A stretch of DNA of 64,000 nt from an uncultured Acidobacteriota bacterium (GTDB taxonomy: Bacteria; Acidobacteriota; Terriglobia; Bryobacterales; Bryobacteraceae). The position numbers and the translations under genes were made by a program. The DNA lies in NCBI GenBank assembly GCA_902826685.1, contig CADEFT010000038.1, positions 1 through 64,000 on the forward strand. Direction: 5' to 3'. Positions 21,591 to 30,075 of the stretch are shown in pieces (position 1 is the stretch's first letter; each line of letters opens with the position of its first letter). A model generated the notes under the pieces. The model was given only the letters and a program-made list of their open reading frames with translations. It was not told the DNA's origin and ran no database searches.

Positions 21591-23891
21591 ATGTCTGTAT
21601 CGCCTGCTATTGTTTTAAACCCGAACGCTCTGCTTCATATTTCCAAGCTGATCGATGTTTCCCTGAAAAGCCTGGTGGCGACGCTCGAACTGCTGGATGA
21701 AGGCGGCACCGTCCCGTTCATCGCCCGCTACCGCAAGGAGGCCACCGGGAATCTGGACGAAGTTCAGATCCGCCAGGTGCAGGACAAGACCGAATACTTC
21801 CGCGAACTCGAGGAACGCCGTGCGTCCGTGCTCCAATCGATCGGCGAGCAGGGCAAGCTGACCCCGGACCTGCGCCAGCGCATCGAGGCGGCGATGGAGA
21901 AGAACGAACTCGAGGATCTCTACCTGCCGTATAAACCGAAGCGCCGCACCAAGGCTTCGATTGCGCGCGACCGCGGGCTGGAGCCGCTCGCCAACTTCCT
22001 GATGGAACAGCAGCCGGGCGCGTCGCCGGTGGAATTCGCCGCCAGTTTCGTGAATGCCGAAAAAGAGGTGAACACGGTGGAGGAGGCGCTTGAAGGCGCG
22101 CGTCACATCGTCGCCGAAGCGGTGAGCGAAAACGCCGGGTTCCGCAAGAAAGTGCGCGCCATGATGGCCGCCGATGGCGTGGTGGTGAGCAAGCGCATCG
22201 AAGGCGTGGAAGACCCGGAGCAGAAGTACACGCAGTATTACGAGTTCCGTGAGCCGGTGGGGAAGATCCCGTCGCATCGCATGCTGGCCATACGCCGCGG
22301 CGCCAAGGAAGGCATTCTCCATTTCGAGATCGAGATCGAGCCGGCGCAGCCTGTCGGCTACATCGCCAGCCAGGTGATTCAAGGGCAAAGCGATAGTGCC
22401 GCGCATTTGCGGAAAGCGATCGAAGATTCCTATGAACGCCTGCTGAACCCATCCATTCAGACCGAAGTCCGGCTGGAATTGAAAGACCGCTCCGACGAGG
22501 AAGCGATCAAGGTATTCCGTGAGAATCTGGAGAACCTTCTGCTGTCGCCGCCGGCTGGAATGCTTTCGGTCATCGGCATCGACCCGGGGATTCGCACCGG
22601 CTGCAAGATCGCGGTGGTGGATAGCACCGGTAAGTTTCTGGAACATTCGGTGATCTATCCGCACGAGCCGAAAAAGGACGTGGTGGGCGCGGTCAAGACG
22701 CTGGCCGGGATGATTTCCCGTCACAACGTGCAGGCCATCGCCATTGGCAACGGCACCGCTTCGCGCGAGACTGCGGGGTTCGTGAGCGATTTCCTCAAGC
22801 AGGCGGGATTGACGAAGTTGTTCAGCGTCGTGGTGAGCGAGGCCGGCGCGAGCGTATATTCGGCCTCCGACGTCGCCCGGCACGAGTTTCCCGACCTCGA
22901 CCTGACGGTGCGCGGAGCGATCTCGATCGCGCGGCGGCTGCAGGATCCTTTGGCCGAACTGGTGAAGGTGGATCCCAAGTCGATCGGCGTGGGCCAGTAT
23001 CAGCACGACGTCGATCAGCGGCGGTTGAAGCAGGGGCTGGAGGCGACGGTGGAATCCTGCGTGAACCGCGTGGGTGTCGATTTGAACACGGCCTCGGCGC
23101 CGCTGCTGCGCCACGTTTCCGGGCTCAACGACCGCACAGCGCATAACCTGGTGGAGTTTCGCAATCAGAACGGGCGGTTCCGCAACCGGCAGCAGGTGCT
23201 GGGCGTGCCGGGCCTGGGTCCGAAGACTTACCAGCTCGCGGCAGGCTTCCTGCGGATTCGCGGCGGAGACAATCCGCTCGATATCACGGCGGTGCATCCG
23301 GAGTCGTATCCGGTGGTGGGCCGCATCGCCGAATCGCTGCGGGTGAGCGTGGAGGAATTGATCTCGAATCCGCACCTGGTGGAGAACGTCGATATGAAGG
23401 CGTTCGAATCGGAAACCGCTGGCGCCTACACGCTGGCCGATATCAAAGAGGAGTTGCGCAAGCCGGGCCGCGATCCGCGCGATACGTTCCAACTGCCTTC
23501 CTTCCGCGAGGATGTCAAGGAGATCGCGGATTTGAAACCGGAGATGCAACTGGAAGGCGTGGTGACCAACGTGACGCGCTTCGGAGCCTTCGTGGATGTG
23601 GGCGTGCATCAGGATGGACTGGTGCATGTGAGCGAACTTAGTAACCGCTTCGTCAAGGATCCGTCGGAGGTGGTGAAGGCCGGGCAGATCGTGAAAGTGC
23701 GCGTGCTGAGCGCCGATCCCAAGACCAAGCGCATTTCGCTTTCCATGAAGCAGCCGGAAGCGCCGAAGCCCGCCGCCAGCGCGCCGCCGCGTGCGGAAGC
23801 GCGCAAGCCCGAGCAGAAGAAGCCGGAGGTGCGCAAGCCGTCGCTGGAGGATCAGTTGGCGGCGCTGAACTCGCGGTTCCGGACGCGATAA
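21591..23891 (+). CDS. tex: Tex-family RNA-binding transcription accessory protein
   Basis: 766 aa, full family length. Order: Tex N-terminal helical region with TVPFIARYRKEATG, central helix-turn-helix, a YqgF/RNase H-like domain (about 325-450; GIDPGIRTGCKIAVVD), helix-hairpin-helix (VDLNTASAPLLRHVSGL, VPGLGPKTYQLAAGFLRI), and an S1 domain near residues 645-715 (LEGVVTNVTRFGAFVDVG). It ends in a Pro/Lys-rich tail. Tex proteins bind nucleic acids and RNA polymerase and influence transcription; the exact role differs among bacteria. It sits 21 bases after the amidohydrolase with GAAGAG before the ATG. Confidence 0.95.
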   Translation: MSVSPAIVLNPNALLHISKLIDVSLKSLVATLELLDEGGTVPFIARYRKEATGNLDEVQIRQVQDKTEYFRELEERRASVLQSIGEQGKLTPDLRQRIEAAMEKNELEDLYLPYKPKRRTKASIARDRGLEPLANFLMEQQPGASPVEFAASFVNAEKEVNTVEEALEGARHIVAEAVSENAGFRKKVRAMMAADGVVVSKRIEGVEDPEQKYTQYYEFREPVGKIPSHRMLAIRRGAKEGILHFEIEIEPAQPVGYIASQVIQGQSDSAAHLRKAIEDSYERLLNPSIQTEVRLELKDRSDEEAIKVFRENLENLLLSPPAGMLSVIGIDPGIRTGCKIAVVDSTGKFLEHSVIYPHEPKKDVVGAVKTLAGMISRHNVQAIAIGNGTASRETAGFVSDFLKQAGLTKLFSVVVSEAGASVYSASDVARHEFPDLDLTVRGAISIARRLQDPLAELVKVDPKSIGVGQYQHDVDQRRLKQGLEATVESCVNRVGVDLNTASAPLLRHVSGLNDRTAHNLVEFRNQNGRFRNRQQVLGVPGLGPKTYQLAAGFLRIRGGDNPLDITAVHPESYPVVGRIAESLRVSVEELISNPHLVENVDMKAFESETAGAYTLADIKEELRKPGRDPRDTFQLPSFREDVKEIADLKPEMQLEGVVTNVTRFGAFVDVGVHQDGLVHVSELSNRFVKDPSEVVKAGQIVKVRVLSADPKTKRISLSMKQPEAPKPAASAPPRAEARKPEQKKPEVRKPSLEDQLAALNSRFRTR

Positions 23892-24003
23892 CTTTTGACG
23901 GCGGGATTGTTCGAATTACGACGGCCTCCGAGTGGGTGGCGATCCGGAGCAATCCGGCGTTCGGTTGCCCAGTGCCGCTCTCCCATTGCTCGGCGGTCAT
24001 GCA

Positions 24004-24180
24004 ATGCATATACAATGGAAGTGCGGTGTTCGATACGTCTACTACGGGGAGACAGACTCGGGACGGCTGATAGCCGTGGTACTGGTTGAGCGCGGCGAAA
24101 AGATCCGAGTCGTCACCGCGTACGACCTGGATTCCGGGCAAAAGAGAGATTACCTCGCCCGGCGCTTGCGAGGAGAGTGA
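24004..24180 (+). pseudogene. Remnant of a BrnT-like toxin
   Basis: The last 45 residues (GRLIAVVLVERGEKIRVV, TAYDLDSGQKRDYLARR) resemble the C-terminal half of BrnT-type RelE-fold toxins, and a CopG antitoxin gene follows 4 bases later, the classical brnTA order. The N-terminal half is missing. The frame extends upstream to a GTG at 23932, but that translation (Leu/Pro/Gly-rich) does not look like the family, and no other frame supplies it. Either the toxin is decayed or it belongs to an unusually short subfamily. Confidence 0.5.
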
Positions 24181-24184
24181 AGCG

Positions 24185-24496
24185 ATGAAAAGCAAATCGA
24201 TCGTCATGCCGAAGTTCGTCAGCGAAGCACAGGAAGCAGACTGGTGGGCCAGCCGCGAAGGCCGGGGGCTCGTAAAGCGGAAGGCGGCCGGAACCGGGAA
24301 GGCGGGAAGCTCGCCGAAGGGCTCGCGCCTGGTCAGTCAGTTGAGCAAGGTCGCCAGCGTCCAAATTGCGCTGCGATTGCCCGAACCCGATGTGGCCAAG
24401 GCCCGGGAAATCGCGACGCGAAAAGGCATCGGATACCAGACCCTCCTCAAGATGCTCGTTCATGAAGGACTTCGCCGCGAATCTCGCAGGGCGTGA
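24185..24496 (+). CDS. CopG/ribbon-helix-helix antitoxin-like protein
   Basis: 103 aa from ATG 24185. The N-terminus resembles BrnA (MPKFVSEAQEADWW). A basic linker follows, then a ribbon-helix-helix segment near residues 57-100 (VQIALRLPEPDVAKAREIATRKGIGYQTLLKMLV). It should bind DNA and normally neutralise a cognate toxin. The toxin gene just upstream appears truncated, so this may be an orphan antitoxin. A 215-bp region without a recognisable gene separates it from convergent nadA. Confidence 0.78.
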   Translation: MKSKSIVMPKFVSEAQEADWWASREGRGLVKRKAAGTGKAGSSPKGSRLVSQLSKVASVQIALRLPEPDVAKAREIATRKGIGYQTLLKMLVHEGLRRESRRA

Positions 24497-24711
24497 GAAT
24501 CGGCTTGCGACCCCAACTTGGCGCGGCACAAGCTATCACTCAGACATGCTGTCGAACCTAAAACCGATGGACGCCGTCCGTCGTGAAGCGCTGGTTCAGA
24601 TCTCGGTTATCCAGCCACCGGGGCCAGCCGCACTCGTTATCGCCGCCTGCAATTGGCGCTAAGAAATCAAGCGAACCGGAACAGAAGAAGCCAAAGCAAG
24701 CCGTCGGGCGG
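24497..24711. other. Non-coding gap between convergent antitoxin and nadA
   Basis: No convincing open frame, hairpin or RNA motif is seen. Its composition is less GC-rich than the flanking nadA gene, and it may hold debris of the decayed toxin-antitoxin region. Confidence 0.4.
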
Positions 24712-25641
24712 TTAACGAACGGCGAGCATTCGCTCAATCGGTGCGCGTGCCCGCTCAATCATCTCCGGTGCCAGTTCAATGCGCGGCTGCAGGGTCTTCA
24801 AACAATCCCTCAACTTCTCAAGCGAGTTGCGCTTCATGTAAGGGCACTCGCTGCAGTTACAGTTCTCGTTGGGAATAAAGTGAAACGTCTTGTTAGGCGC
24901 ACGCTTGTTCAGCGTGTGCGAGACTCCGCTTTCGGTCATCACGATGAATTCGTTGCCTTCGTGAGTGACGCACCAGTCGATGATGGCCGAAGTGGAGCCG
25001 ATGAAGTCCGCCATTTTCAGCACGTCGGCGGGACACTCCGGATGGGCCGCCACCAGGGCTTCCGGGTGCTGCGCGCGCGCCTGTGACAGCTTGCGGGCCG
25101 GGAACGTGGCATGCACGATGCAGGCGCCCTGCCAGATCCGCATATTCGTGCGGCCCGTCTGCTTCTTCACGTAATTGCCGAGGTTGATGTCGGGCAGAAA
25201 CAGAATCGGCTTGTCCGCCGGGATGGAGTTGACCACATCCACGGCATTGCGCGAAGTGCAGATAATATCGCTTTCCGCCTTCACCGCCGCCGAAGTATTG
25301 ATGTAGCTCACCACGGCATGATCGGGGTAGCGTGCCTTGACGGCGCGCAGTTGATCTACCGGGCAGGCATCCACAAGGCTGCATCCGGCGTCCTTATCGG
25401 GAACGACGACGATGCGGCTCGGGTTGAGAATCTTGGCCGTTTCGGCCATGAAAACCACGCCGCAGAAAACGATCACGTCGCCCTCGAACTGCTGGGCCTT
25501 GCGCGACAGCTCCAGGCTGTCGCCGATCGAGTCGGCAAGCTCCTGAATGTCCGATTCCTGGTAATGATGGGCCAGGAGAATGGCCTTCTTTTCGCGTTTC
25601 AGTGCGAGGATTTCGTCGGCAATCGTGGCGGTGGCGATCAT
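24712..25641 (-). CDS. nadA: Quinolinate synthase A
   Basis: Condenses iminoaspartate with dihydroxyacetone phosphate to quinolinate in de novo NAD synthesis, using an oxygen-sensitive [4Fe-4S] cluster. The 309-aa chain has the substrate-binding start LAHHYQ (about 24-29). Likely cluster ligands are Cys87 (DAGCSL), Cys174 (GACIVHATF) and Cys266 in the CNCSECPYMK segment. NadB and NadC are not in the window. It lies 32 bp downstream of the DUF6807 gene on the same strand; no functional link is obvious. Confidence 0.95.
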   Translation of the reverse strand: MIATATIADEILALKREKKAILLAHHYQESDIQELADSIGDSLELSRKAQQFEGDVIVFCGVVFMAETAKILNPSRIVVVPDKDAGCSLVDACPVDQLRAVKARYPDHAVVSYINTSAAVKAESDIICTSRNAVDVVNSIPADKPILFLPDINLGNYVKKQTGRTNMRIWQGACIVHATFPARKLSQARAQHPEALVAAHPECPADVLKMADFIGSTSAIIDWCVTHEGNEFIVMTESGVSHTLNKRAPNKTFHFIPNENCNCSECPYMKRNSLEKLRDCLKTLQPRIELAPEMIERARAPIERMLAVR

Positions 25642-25673
25642 GGGTGTCCGGCACCTTCAGTTTAACAGGAGCC

Positions 25674-26609
25674 CTATTTGCCGGCGGCGTACTTCTTGTA
25701 GGCGTCGCCGATGTGAGCCGCGGAAGCGTCTCCGGAGTGAATCAGCACGCGGTAACGGAAGCGCAGCGTCTCACCCTTCTGTAGCTGCAGGCTGCCATCC
25801 TTTGACTTGTCGTTGTGGAAATCGCGCAGGCCGAAGATGTTGGCCGCGAACAGGCCGTAGGCGCGCGAATGCCAATAAGTCGGATGGCGCGGGTTGCCGG
25901 GATGATCGAAAATCGCGATGCCGACCGTTTCCCCCTCGAGCGGCCCGTAATAATCCACCCACGGCGAGCGCTTGCCCCATACCTGTTTCTCGCCCACGGC
26001 CCCCTCGGCATTGACCATCTTTCCGGACTTCGATTCCTGCAGCGGCGCGGCCAGGCGCAGTCCGAAGCTGCCTTCCTTGGTATCGCCGAATTTCACCGGC
26101 GCGTGCGCGGTGAGCTTGACGTCGAAGTCGATGGTGCGGACGTCGGGCTGCGAGTAGAACGTCATCACCCGGTCCTCGGTGAGCAGCGGCGAGCCGTCGA
26201 GGTTCAGCCATTGAAACACGCCGCCGATGGTTCCTTTTTTCTTCCCGCCCTTGACGGCGGTGATTTTTTCGACGGCGATGCGGGCTTTCTTGTCGTTCTT
26301 CAAGGCCGGATCGCTGCCCCAGAAATCGATGCCGTTCACGTCGCCGTGATTGAACCACAGGCCGCGGTGGTGGGGATGATCCTTTGGCTCGCCGGCCACG
26401 CTCGAATCCATCGGCCAGCGGCGCGTAACCACTTTGCCGGAGGCGGTGCGCAGCGGATTCAGATACGGCTTGCGCTCCTCGGCGGAAGTGACCAGGGCGG
26501 TGAAAGGTCTTCCATCGATATCCACGGTGATCTGGTTGGCCTCTTTCTGGAAGCTCACCTGAGCCGCAAGCGGTAGGGCAACAACGAATAGCGAATGACG
26601 TAGCCGCAT
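25674..26609 (-). CDS. Secreted DUF6807 (PmoA-like) protein
   Basis: 311 aa with a signal peptide (MRLRHSLFVVALPLAAQ). The body matches the DUF6807 family, whose database name PmoA is misleading: it has no relation to methane monooxygenase. Diagnostic segments are PKDHPHHRGLWFNHGDVNG, KKGTIGGVFQWLNLDGSP, VDYYGPLEGETVGIAIFDHP and the late PTYWHSRAYGLFAANIFG. Members are common in Acidobacteria and Planctomycetes and are thought to bind or act on carbohydrates outside the cytoplasm. The frame is open well upstream, but the signal peptide fixes the start. Confidence 0.8.
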   Translation of the reverse strand: MRLRHSLFVVALPLAAQVSFQKEANQITVDIDGRPFTALVTSAEERKPYLNPLRTASGKVVTRRWPMDSSVAGEPKDHPHHRGLWFNHGDVNGIDFWGSDPALKNDKKARIAVEKITAVKGGKKKGTIGGVFQWLNLDGSPLLTEDRVMTFYSQPDVRTIDFDVKLTAHAPVKFGDTKEGSFGLRLAAPLQESKSGKMVNAEGAVGEKQVWGKRSPWVDYYGPLEGETVGIAIFDHPGNPRHPTYWHSRAYGLFAANIFGLRDFHNDKSKDGSLQLQKGETLRFRYRVLIHSGDASAAHIGDAYKKYAAGK

Positions 26610-26660
26610 GAAGCAAGTAAACCACACACGGCGCGCGGGATGGGAGAATGTAGGGCGGAC

Positions 26661-27269
26661 ATGTTCATACTGCTGATGGCGATGGCCGCGGGCCTGGCCG
26701 GCGAAGATTCGATCGAAGCGTTTGGGCTCAAGTGGAAGGTGCCCATGGCCAAGGATTGGAAGATAGAGGGCGGGACGCTGGAACTGCTGGTGCCGCGTCC
26801 TTCGCTCGCGCCGCGGCGGCCGTCGCAGTACGCCCTCGCCGATACGCCCGACTACACGAAGGTCACCATCGAAGCCGAGATGAAAGCCGAACCCGCGGCG
26901 ATCCGCCAAAGGCACAACTCGCTGTTGCTGGTCTATGCGTGGAAGGGGCCGAACCACTTCAACTACGCTCATCTTTCGGTGGATTCGGCCAGGGAAGCCG
27001 CGGTACACAACGGCATCTTTCACGTGCTGGGCGGAGAGCGTGTGCGGATCAGCTCCCAGGAAGGTCCGGGGACGTTGAAGGATGGCGTCTGGCACAAGGT
27101 GAAGCTGGTTTACGACGGGTCCACCGGACGGGTGGATGTGTGGGTGGATGGGCAGACTTCGCCTTCGTTGCGTGCGGTCGACATGAGCCTGGGCGCGGGC
27201 AAAGTGGGCCTTGGAAGTTTCTTCGACATGGGTTCGTTCCGCAACGTCAAAATCGTTGGCGAGCGCTGA
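26661..27269 (+). CDS. Secreted concanavalin-like (DUF1080/LamG-type) protein
   Basis: 202 aa from ATG 26661, preceded by TAGGG, with a short signal peptide (MFILLMAMAAGLAGE); an ATG seven codons upstream is possible. The jelly-roll pattern is recognisable: YTKVTIEAEMKAE, NSLLLVYAWKGPNHFNYAHL, DGVWHKVKLVYDGSTGRVDV and the closing GLGSFFDMGSFRNVKI. Domains of this type bind or cleave glycans. No catalytic residues can be assigned. It is divergent from the DUF6807 gene, 51 bp away, so the pair may share regulation and a carbohydrate role. Confidence 0.75.
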   Translation: MFILLMAMAAGLAGEDSIEAFGLKWKVPMAKDWKIEGGTLELLVPRPSLAPRRPSQYALADTPDYTKVTIEAEMKAEPAAIRQRHNSLLLVYAWKGPNHFNYAHLSVDSAREAAVHNGIFHVLGGERVRISSQEGPGTLKDGVWHKVKLVYDGSTGRVDVWVDGQTSPSLRAVDMSLGAGKVGLGSFFDMGSFRNVKIVGER

Positions 27270-27285
27270 GAGGCGCTGCTAGAAT
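27256..27285 (+). promoter_or_regulatory. Promoter of the dciA-like-gatC-gatA operon
   Basis: TTGGCG, 18-base spacer, TAGAAT. Predicted start is near 27292, so the leader before ATG 27301 would be only about 9 bases, with AGGGAA as a possible ribosome site. The -35 overlaps the end of the preceding gene. Confidence 0.5.
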
Positions 27286-27300
27286 AGGGAAGTTTTTCCC

Positions 27301-27696
27301 ATGGTCAGGGCCAGCCGTTTGCTCACCGGTCTCCATCTCAAAGGCGTGGAAAAGGCGGGCGTGCGCTCGTACCACCTGGCGCCGGGTGCATGGGCCGGCG
27401 CGGTGGGACGCAAGATCGCCCGGCATGCGAAACCCACCTGGTTTGAGAACGGCAAGCTGACCGTGGAAGTGGAAGACGCGGTGTGGCAGGCGCAACTGAA
27501 TTCGCTCGCCGGGCAGATTCTGGCACGGCTGGCGAAGATAACCGGCGATGGCATGATCGAGGCACTCGAGTTCCGGGTGATTCCGGCGCGGCGGGCGCCG
27601 CAGCGTGTCGAGTCGCTGGCCGACGATGCCGAGACTATCGAAGATCCCGGCATGCGCCGTGTGTATCGTTTGGCGCGAAGAAAGGCGATTGGGTGA
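27301..27696 (+). CDS. DUF721/DciA-like protein
   Basis: 131 aa with the DUF721 pattern: WAGAVGRKIARHAKPTWFENGKLTVEVEDAVWQAQLNSL is split between a helix and a KH-like beta hairpin, spanning about residues 29-75. DciA proteins are the ancestral loaders of the replicative helicase DnaB in bacteria that lack DnaC. The last 35 residues are charged and probably flexible. The stop overlaps the gatC start (GTGA), so this gene and gatCA are coupled. The assignment to DciA is by domain resemblance only. Confidence 0.7.
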   Translation: MVRASRLLTGLHLKGVEKAGVRSYHLAPGAWAGAVGRKIARHAKPTWFENGKLTVEVEDAVWQAQLNSLAGQILARLAKITGDGMIEALEFRVIPARRAPQRVESLADDAETIEDPGMRRVYRLARRKAIG

Positions 27697-27992
27697 AGAT
27701 CACGGAACAGCAGGTCCGGTACGTGGCGGAACTGGCCAACCTCACGTTGACCGATGACGAGATGGGGCACATGGTTCACGACATGGACGAGATCCTGTCG
27801 CACATGGACAAGCTCAACGAGCTCGACACCACCGATGTCGAGCCGATGGCCCAGGTGTTGTTTGAGAGTGAAGAGACGGCGACCCTGCGGGAGGACCGGG
27901 AGCGCGCCACGCTGCCCAATGCCGAGGCGACCGGTAACGCCGCCAATTCCGCACAGGGCTATTTCAAAGTGCCGAGAGTGATCGAGAAATGA
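27693..27992 (+). CDS. gatC: Aspartyl/glutamyl-tRNA(Asn/Gln) amidotransferase subunit C
   Basis: 99 aa, normal GatC length, starting at GTG 27693 inside the upstream gene's final codons (GTGA). The N-terminal helix QVRYVAELANLTLTDDE, the helix with LSHMDKLNELDTTDVEPM and the C-terminal FKVPRVIEK are all typical. GatC stabilises GatA on GatB. The stop overlaps gatA as ATGA. gatB is not in the window and must lie elsewhere. Confidence 0.95.
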   Translation: MKITEQQVRYVAELANLTLTDDEMGHMVHDMDEILSHMDKLNELDTTDVEPMAQVLFESEETATLREDRERATLPNAEATGNAANSAQGYFKVPRVIEK

Positions 27993-29425
27993 ACGTCGCC
28001 GGACTGTCGATCGCCGGGATTCAGGCCGGACTGAAGAGCCGCCAGTTTAGCGCGGCCGAGCTTGCGGGCGAGGCCTTGCGGTTTGCGTCGGAAGAAAATC
28101 CGAAGACGAACGCTTACCTGCATCTATGTCCGGAGCGGGCGATGGAGACGGCGCGGCGCGTGGACGCCGAACTGGCCGCGGGCCGCGACCCCGGGCCGCT
28201 GGCCGGCGTGCCGGTGGCGGTGAAAGACGTCATCGTGACGCGCGGCGTTCGCACCACCTGCGGCTCGAAGCTGCTCGAAAAGTTCGTGCCGCCTTATGAC
28301 GCCACGGCGGTGGTGAGGCTCGAACAGGCGGGCGGTGTCGTGGTTGGCAAGACCAACTGCGATGAGTTCGCCATGGGATCGTCGAACGAAAATTCCGCCT
28401 TCGGACCGGTGCGGAATCCGGTGGCGCTCGACCGCGTGCCGGGTGGATCTTCGGGCGGCTCGGCCGCGGTGGTGGCGCAGGGAACGGCCGTGGTTTCCCT
28501 CGGCTCGGATACGGGTGGATCGATCCGCCAGCCGGCTTCGTTTTGCGGCGTAGTGGGCGTACCTCCCACCTATGGGCGTGTCTCGGCCTATGGATTGGTG
28601 GCGTTCGCCAGTTCGCTCGATCACATCGGCCCGTTTTCGCGTAACGTAGCCGATGCGGCCACGCTGCTGAAGGTAATCGCCGGGCGCGACGACATGGACG
28701 CGACTTCGGCGGCGGCGCCGGTGCAAGACTACCACGCCGCGATGACGGGCGATCTGCGCGGAGTGCGCATCGGGCTGCCGAAGGAATACTTCGCGGGTCT
28801 GGAGAGCGAGACGGGCGACCGGGTCCATGCCGCCGTGGATGTGCTGCGCAAGCTTGGATGCGAGATTGTGGACATCAGCCTGCCTCACACCGAGTACGCC
28901 ATATCGGCTTACTACATCATTTGCACGGCGGAGGCGAGCTCGAACCTGGCACGCTATGACGGAGTCCGCTACACCACCCGGTCAAGCGACGCCGCCACGC
29001 TTCAGGATATGTACCGCCATACGCGCGGGGAAGGCTTCGGCGCCGAATGCAAGCGCCGAATCATGCTGGGCACTTACGTGTTGAGCCACGGCTACTACGA
29101 TGCGTATTACCTGAAGGCGCAGCGCGTAAGGAACCTGTTGACGCGCGACTTCCAGCAGGCGTTTGAGAAAGTGGACGCGGTGGTGGCTCCGGTGTCTCCT
29201 TTCCCGGCGTTCAAGCTGGGCGAGAAGCTGGCCGATCCGCTGCAGATGTACCTTTCCGATATTTATACGATTACGGGCGATCTGGCGGGCATCCCGTGTA
29301 TGAGCGTGCCTTGCGGCACGACGTCGGCGGGGCTGCCGGTCGGCATGCAGATTCTTACCCGGCATTTCGATGAGCCGGGCATGTTCCGCGTGGCGCACGC
29401 CTACGAACGGGCCGTCACGCGCTAA
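27989..29425 (+). CDS. gatA: Aspartyl/glutamyl-tRNA(Asn/Gln) amidotransferase subunit A
   Basis: The amidase subunit that releases ammonia from glutamine for conversion of mischarged Glu-tRNA(Gln) or Asp-tRNA(Asn). The 478-aa chain has the amidase-signature triad at the canonical positions: Lys79 (VAVKD), Ser154 (GGSSGGS) and Ser178 (DTGGSIRQP). The C-terminal NLARYDGVRY and GDLAGIPCMSVPCG segments are also typical. It is the third gene of an operon with 4-bp overlaps. Confidence 0.97.
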   Translation: MNVAGLSIAGIQAGLKSRQFSAAELAGEALRFASEENPKTNAYLHLCPERAMETARRVDAELAAGRDPGPLAGVPVAVKDVIVTRGVRTTCGSKLLEKFVPPYDATAVVRLEQAGGVVVGKTNCDEFAMGSSNENSAFGPVRNPVALDRVPGGSSGGSAAVVAQGTAVVSLGSDTGGSIRQPASFCGVVGVPPTYGRVSAYGLVAFASSLDHIGPFSRNVADAATLLKVIAGRDDMDATSAAAPVQDYHAAMTGDLRGVRIGLPKEYFAGLESETGDRVHAAVDVLRKLGCEIVDISLPHTEYAISAYYIICTAEASSNLARYDGVRYTTRSSDAATLQDMYRHTRGEGFGAECKRRIMLGTYVLSHGYYDAYYLKAQRVRNLLTRDFQQAFEKVDAVVAPVSPFPAFKLGEKLADPLQMYLSDIYTITGDLAGIPCMSVPCGTTSAGLPVGMQILTRHFDEPGMFRVAHAYERAVTR

Positions 29426-29491
29426 TGCCCAGGATTGCACCGCGCCCCCGGCTGTGCTTTGATTGAATTGGGCGAATAAAGCAGAGCCGTA

Positions 29492-29716
29492 ATGAAAAAA
29501 AAGAATAATTTGAAGGTAGAGCCCGTAGTCAGCCAGGAGATTCTCGATCAGGCCAAGCGGGCCATCCACTCCGACCGGATGAAGCCGGCGGCGAAGTGTA
29601 CGGTCTGCCAGGCGGAAGCCGCTCCCACTTCCACCGAAGGTCTTTGCTGGGTTTGCCGGCGATTGAAAATCAGCGCCTGGCGGGATGTCGACCAGCAGAT
29701 GGCATCGGCGGAATAA
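29492..29716 (+). CDS. Small zinc-ribbon-like protein
   Basis: 74 aa. A very basic start (MKKKNNLK) is followed by two CxxC knuckles: CTVCQ near residue 36 and CWVCRR near 52, spaced as in a treble-clef or rubredoxin-like zinc site. No known family. It begins 66 bp after gatA, and its stop codon abuts the stop of the convergent gene with no base between. Possibly a small RNA- or protein-binding factor; this is a guess. Confidence 0.6.
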   Translation: MKKKNNLKVEPVVSQEILDQAKRAIHSDRMKPAAKCTVCQAEAAPTSTEGLCWVCRRLKISAWRDVDQQMASAE

Positions 29717-29977
29717 CTACTCAAACAGCCATTCGTACTCGGACGGGTCGAGGCCAAGCTGCTCCATTTGGCGAGGCATCTCCGGCCGCAGACTTTGCGG
29801 TGTGGTGCGCACCCACGCCGCCACCACAGTTTCCACATTGATGCGGTTTTTGCCCTCGTTTTCGGCCATCGACTCGGCCTCGGCGCGCAGGCTCTGTTCG
29901 GCCTGATCGCGAACCGGGCGCGGTGTGCGGGCGAGAATGCTGGCGAGCAGGTCTTCGGCGGCGTCGTTCCAATTCAT
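29717..29977 (-). CDS. Stand-alone PCP_red-like domain protein
   Basis: 86 aa. The sequence resembles the small C-terminal domain of light-independent protochlorophyllide reductase subunit B (PCP_red): WNDAAEDLLASILARTPRPVRDQAE, followed by a helix with AEAES and NRINVETVVAAWV. Short free-standing versions occur in many non-photosynthetic bacteria, with no known function. No bacteriochlorophyll gene is nearby. Convergent with the zinc-ribbon gene (adjacent stop codons) and divergent from the DnaJ-domain gene. Confidence 0.65.
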   Translation of the reverse strand: MNWNDAAEDLLASILARTPRPVRDQAEQSLRAEAESMAENEGKNRINVETVVAAWVRTTPQSLRPEMPRQMEQLGLDPSEYEWLFE

Positions 29978-30075
29978 CCTTTCGATGGTACAGGTTTTCC
30001 CCGTGGGCCTGCTAAGGCGATCACTCCATTCTTTGAGCGCGCGCTTCCGGTTCTAATGAATGAGGAGGGCCATGA

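Noticed and set aside
23895..24089. Alternative frame upstream of the CopG antitoxin as the missing toxin half
   Set aside because: The translation is Arg/Ser/Pro-rich and does not resemble BrnT in any frame.
24583..25086. Plus-strand frame over the end of nadA
   Set aside because: Shadow of nadA; the sense-strand protein has all quinolinate synthase signatures.
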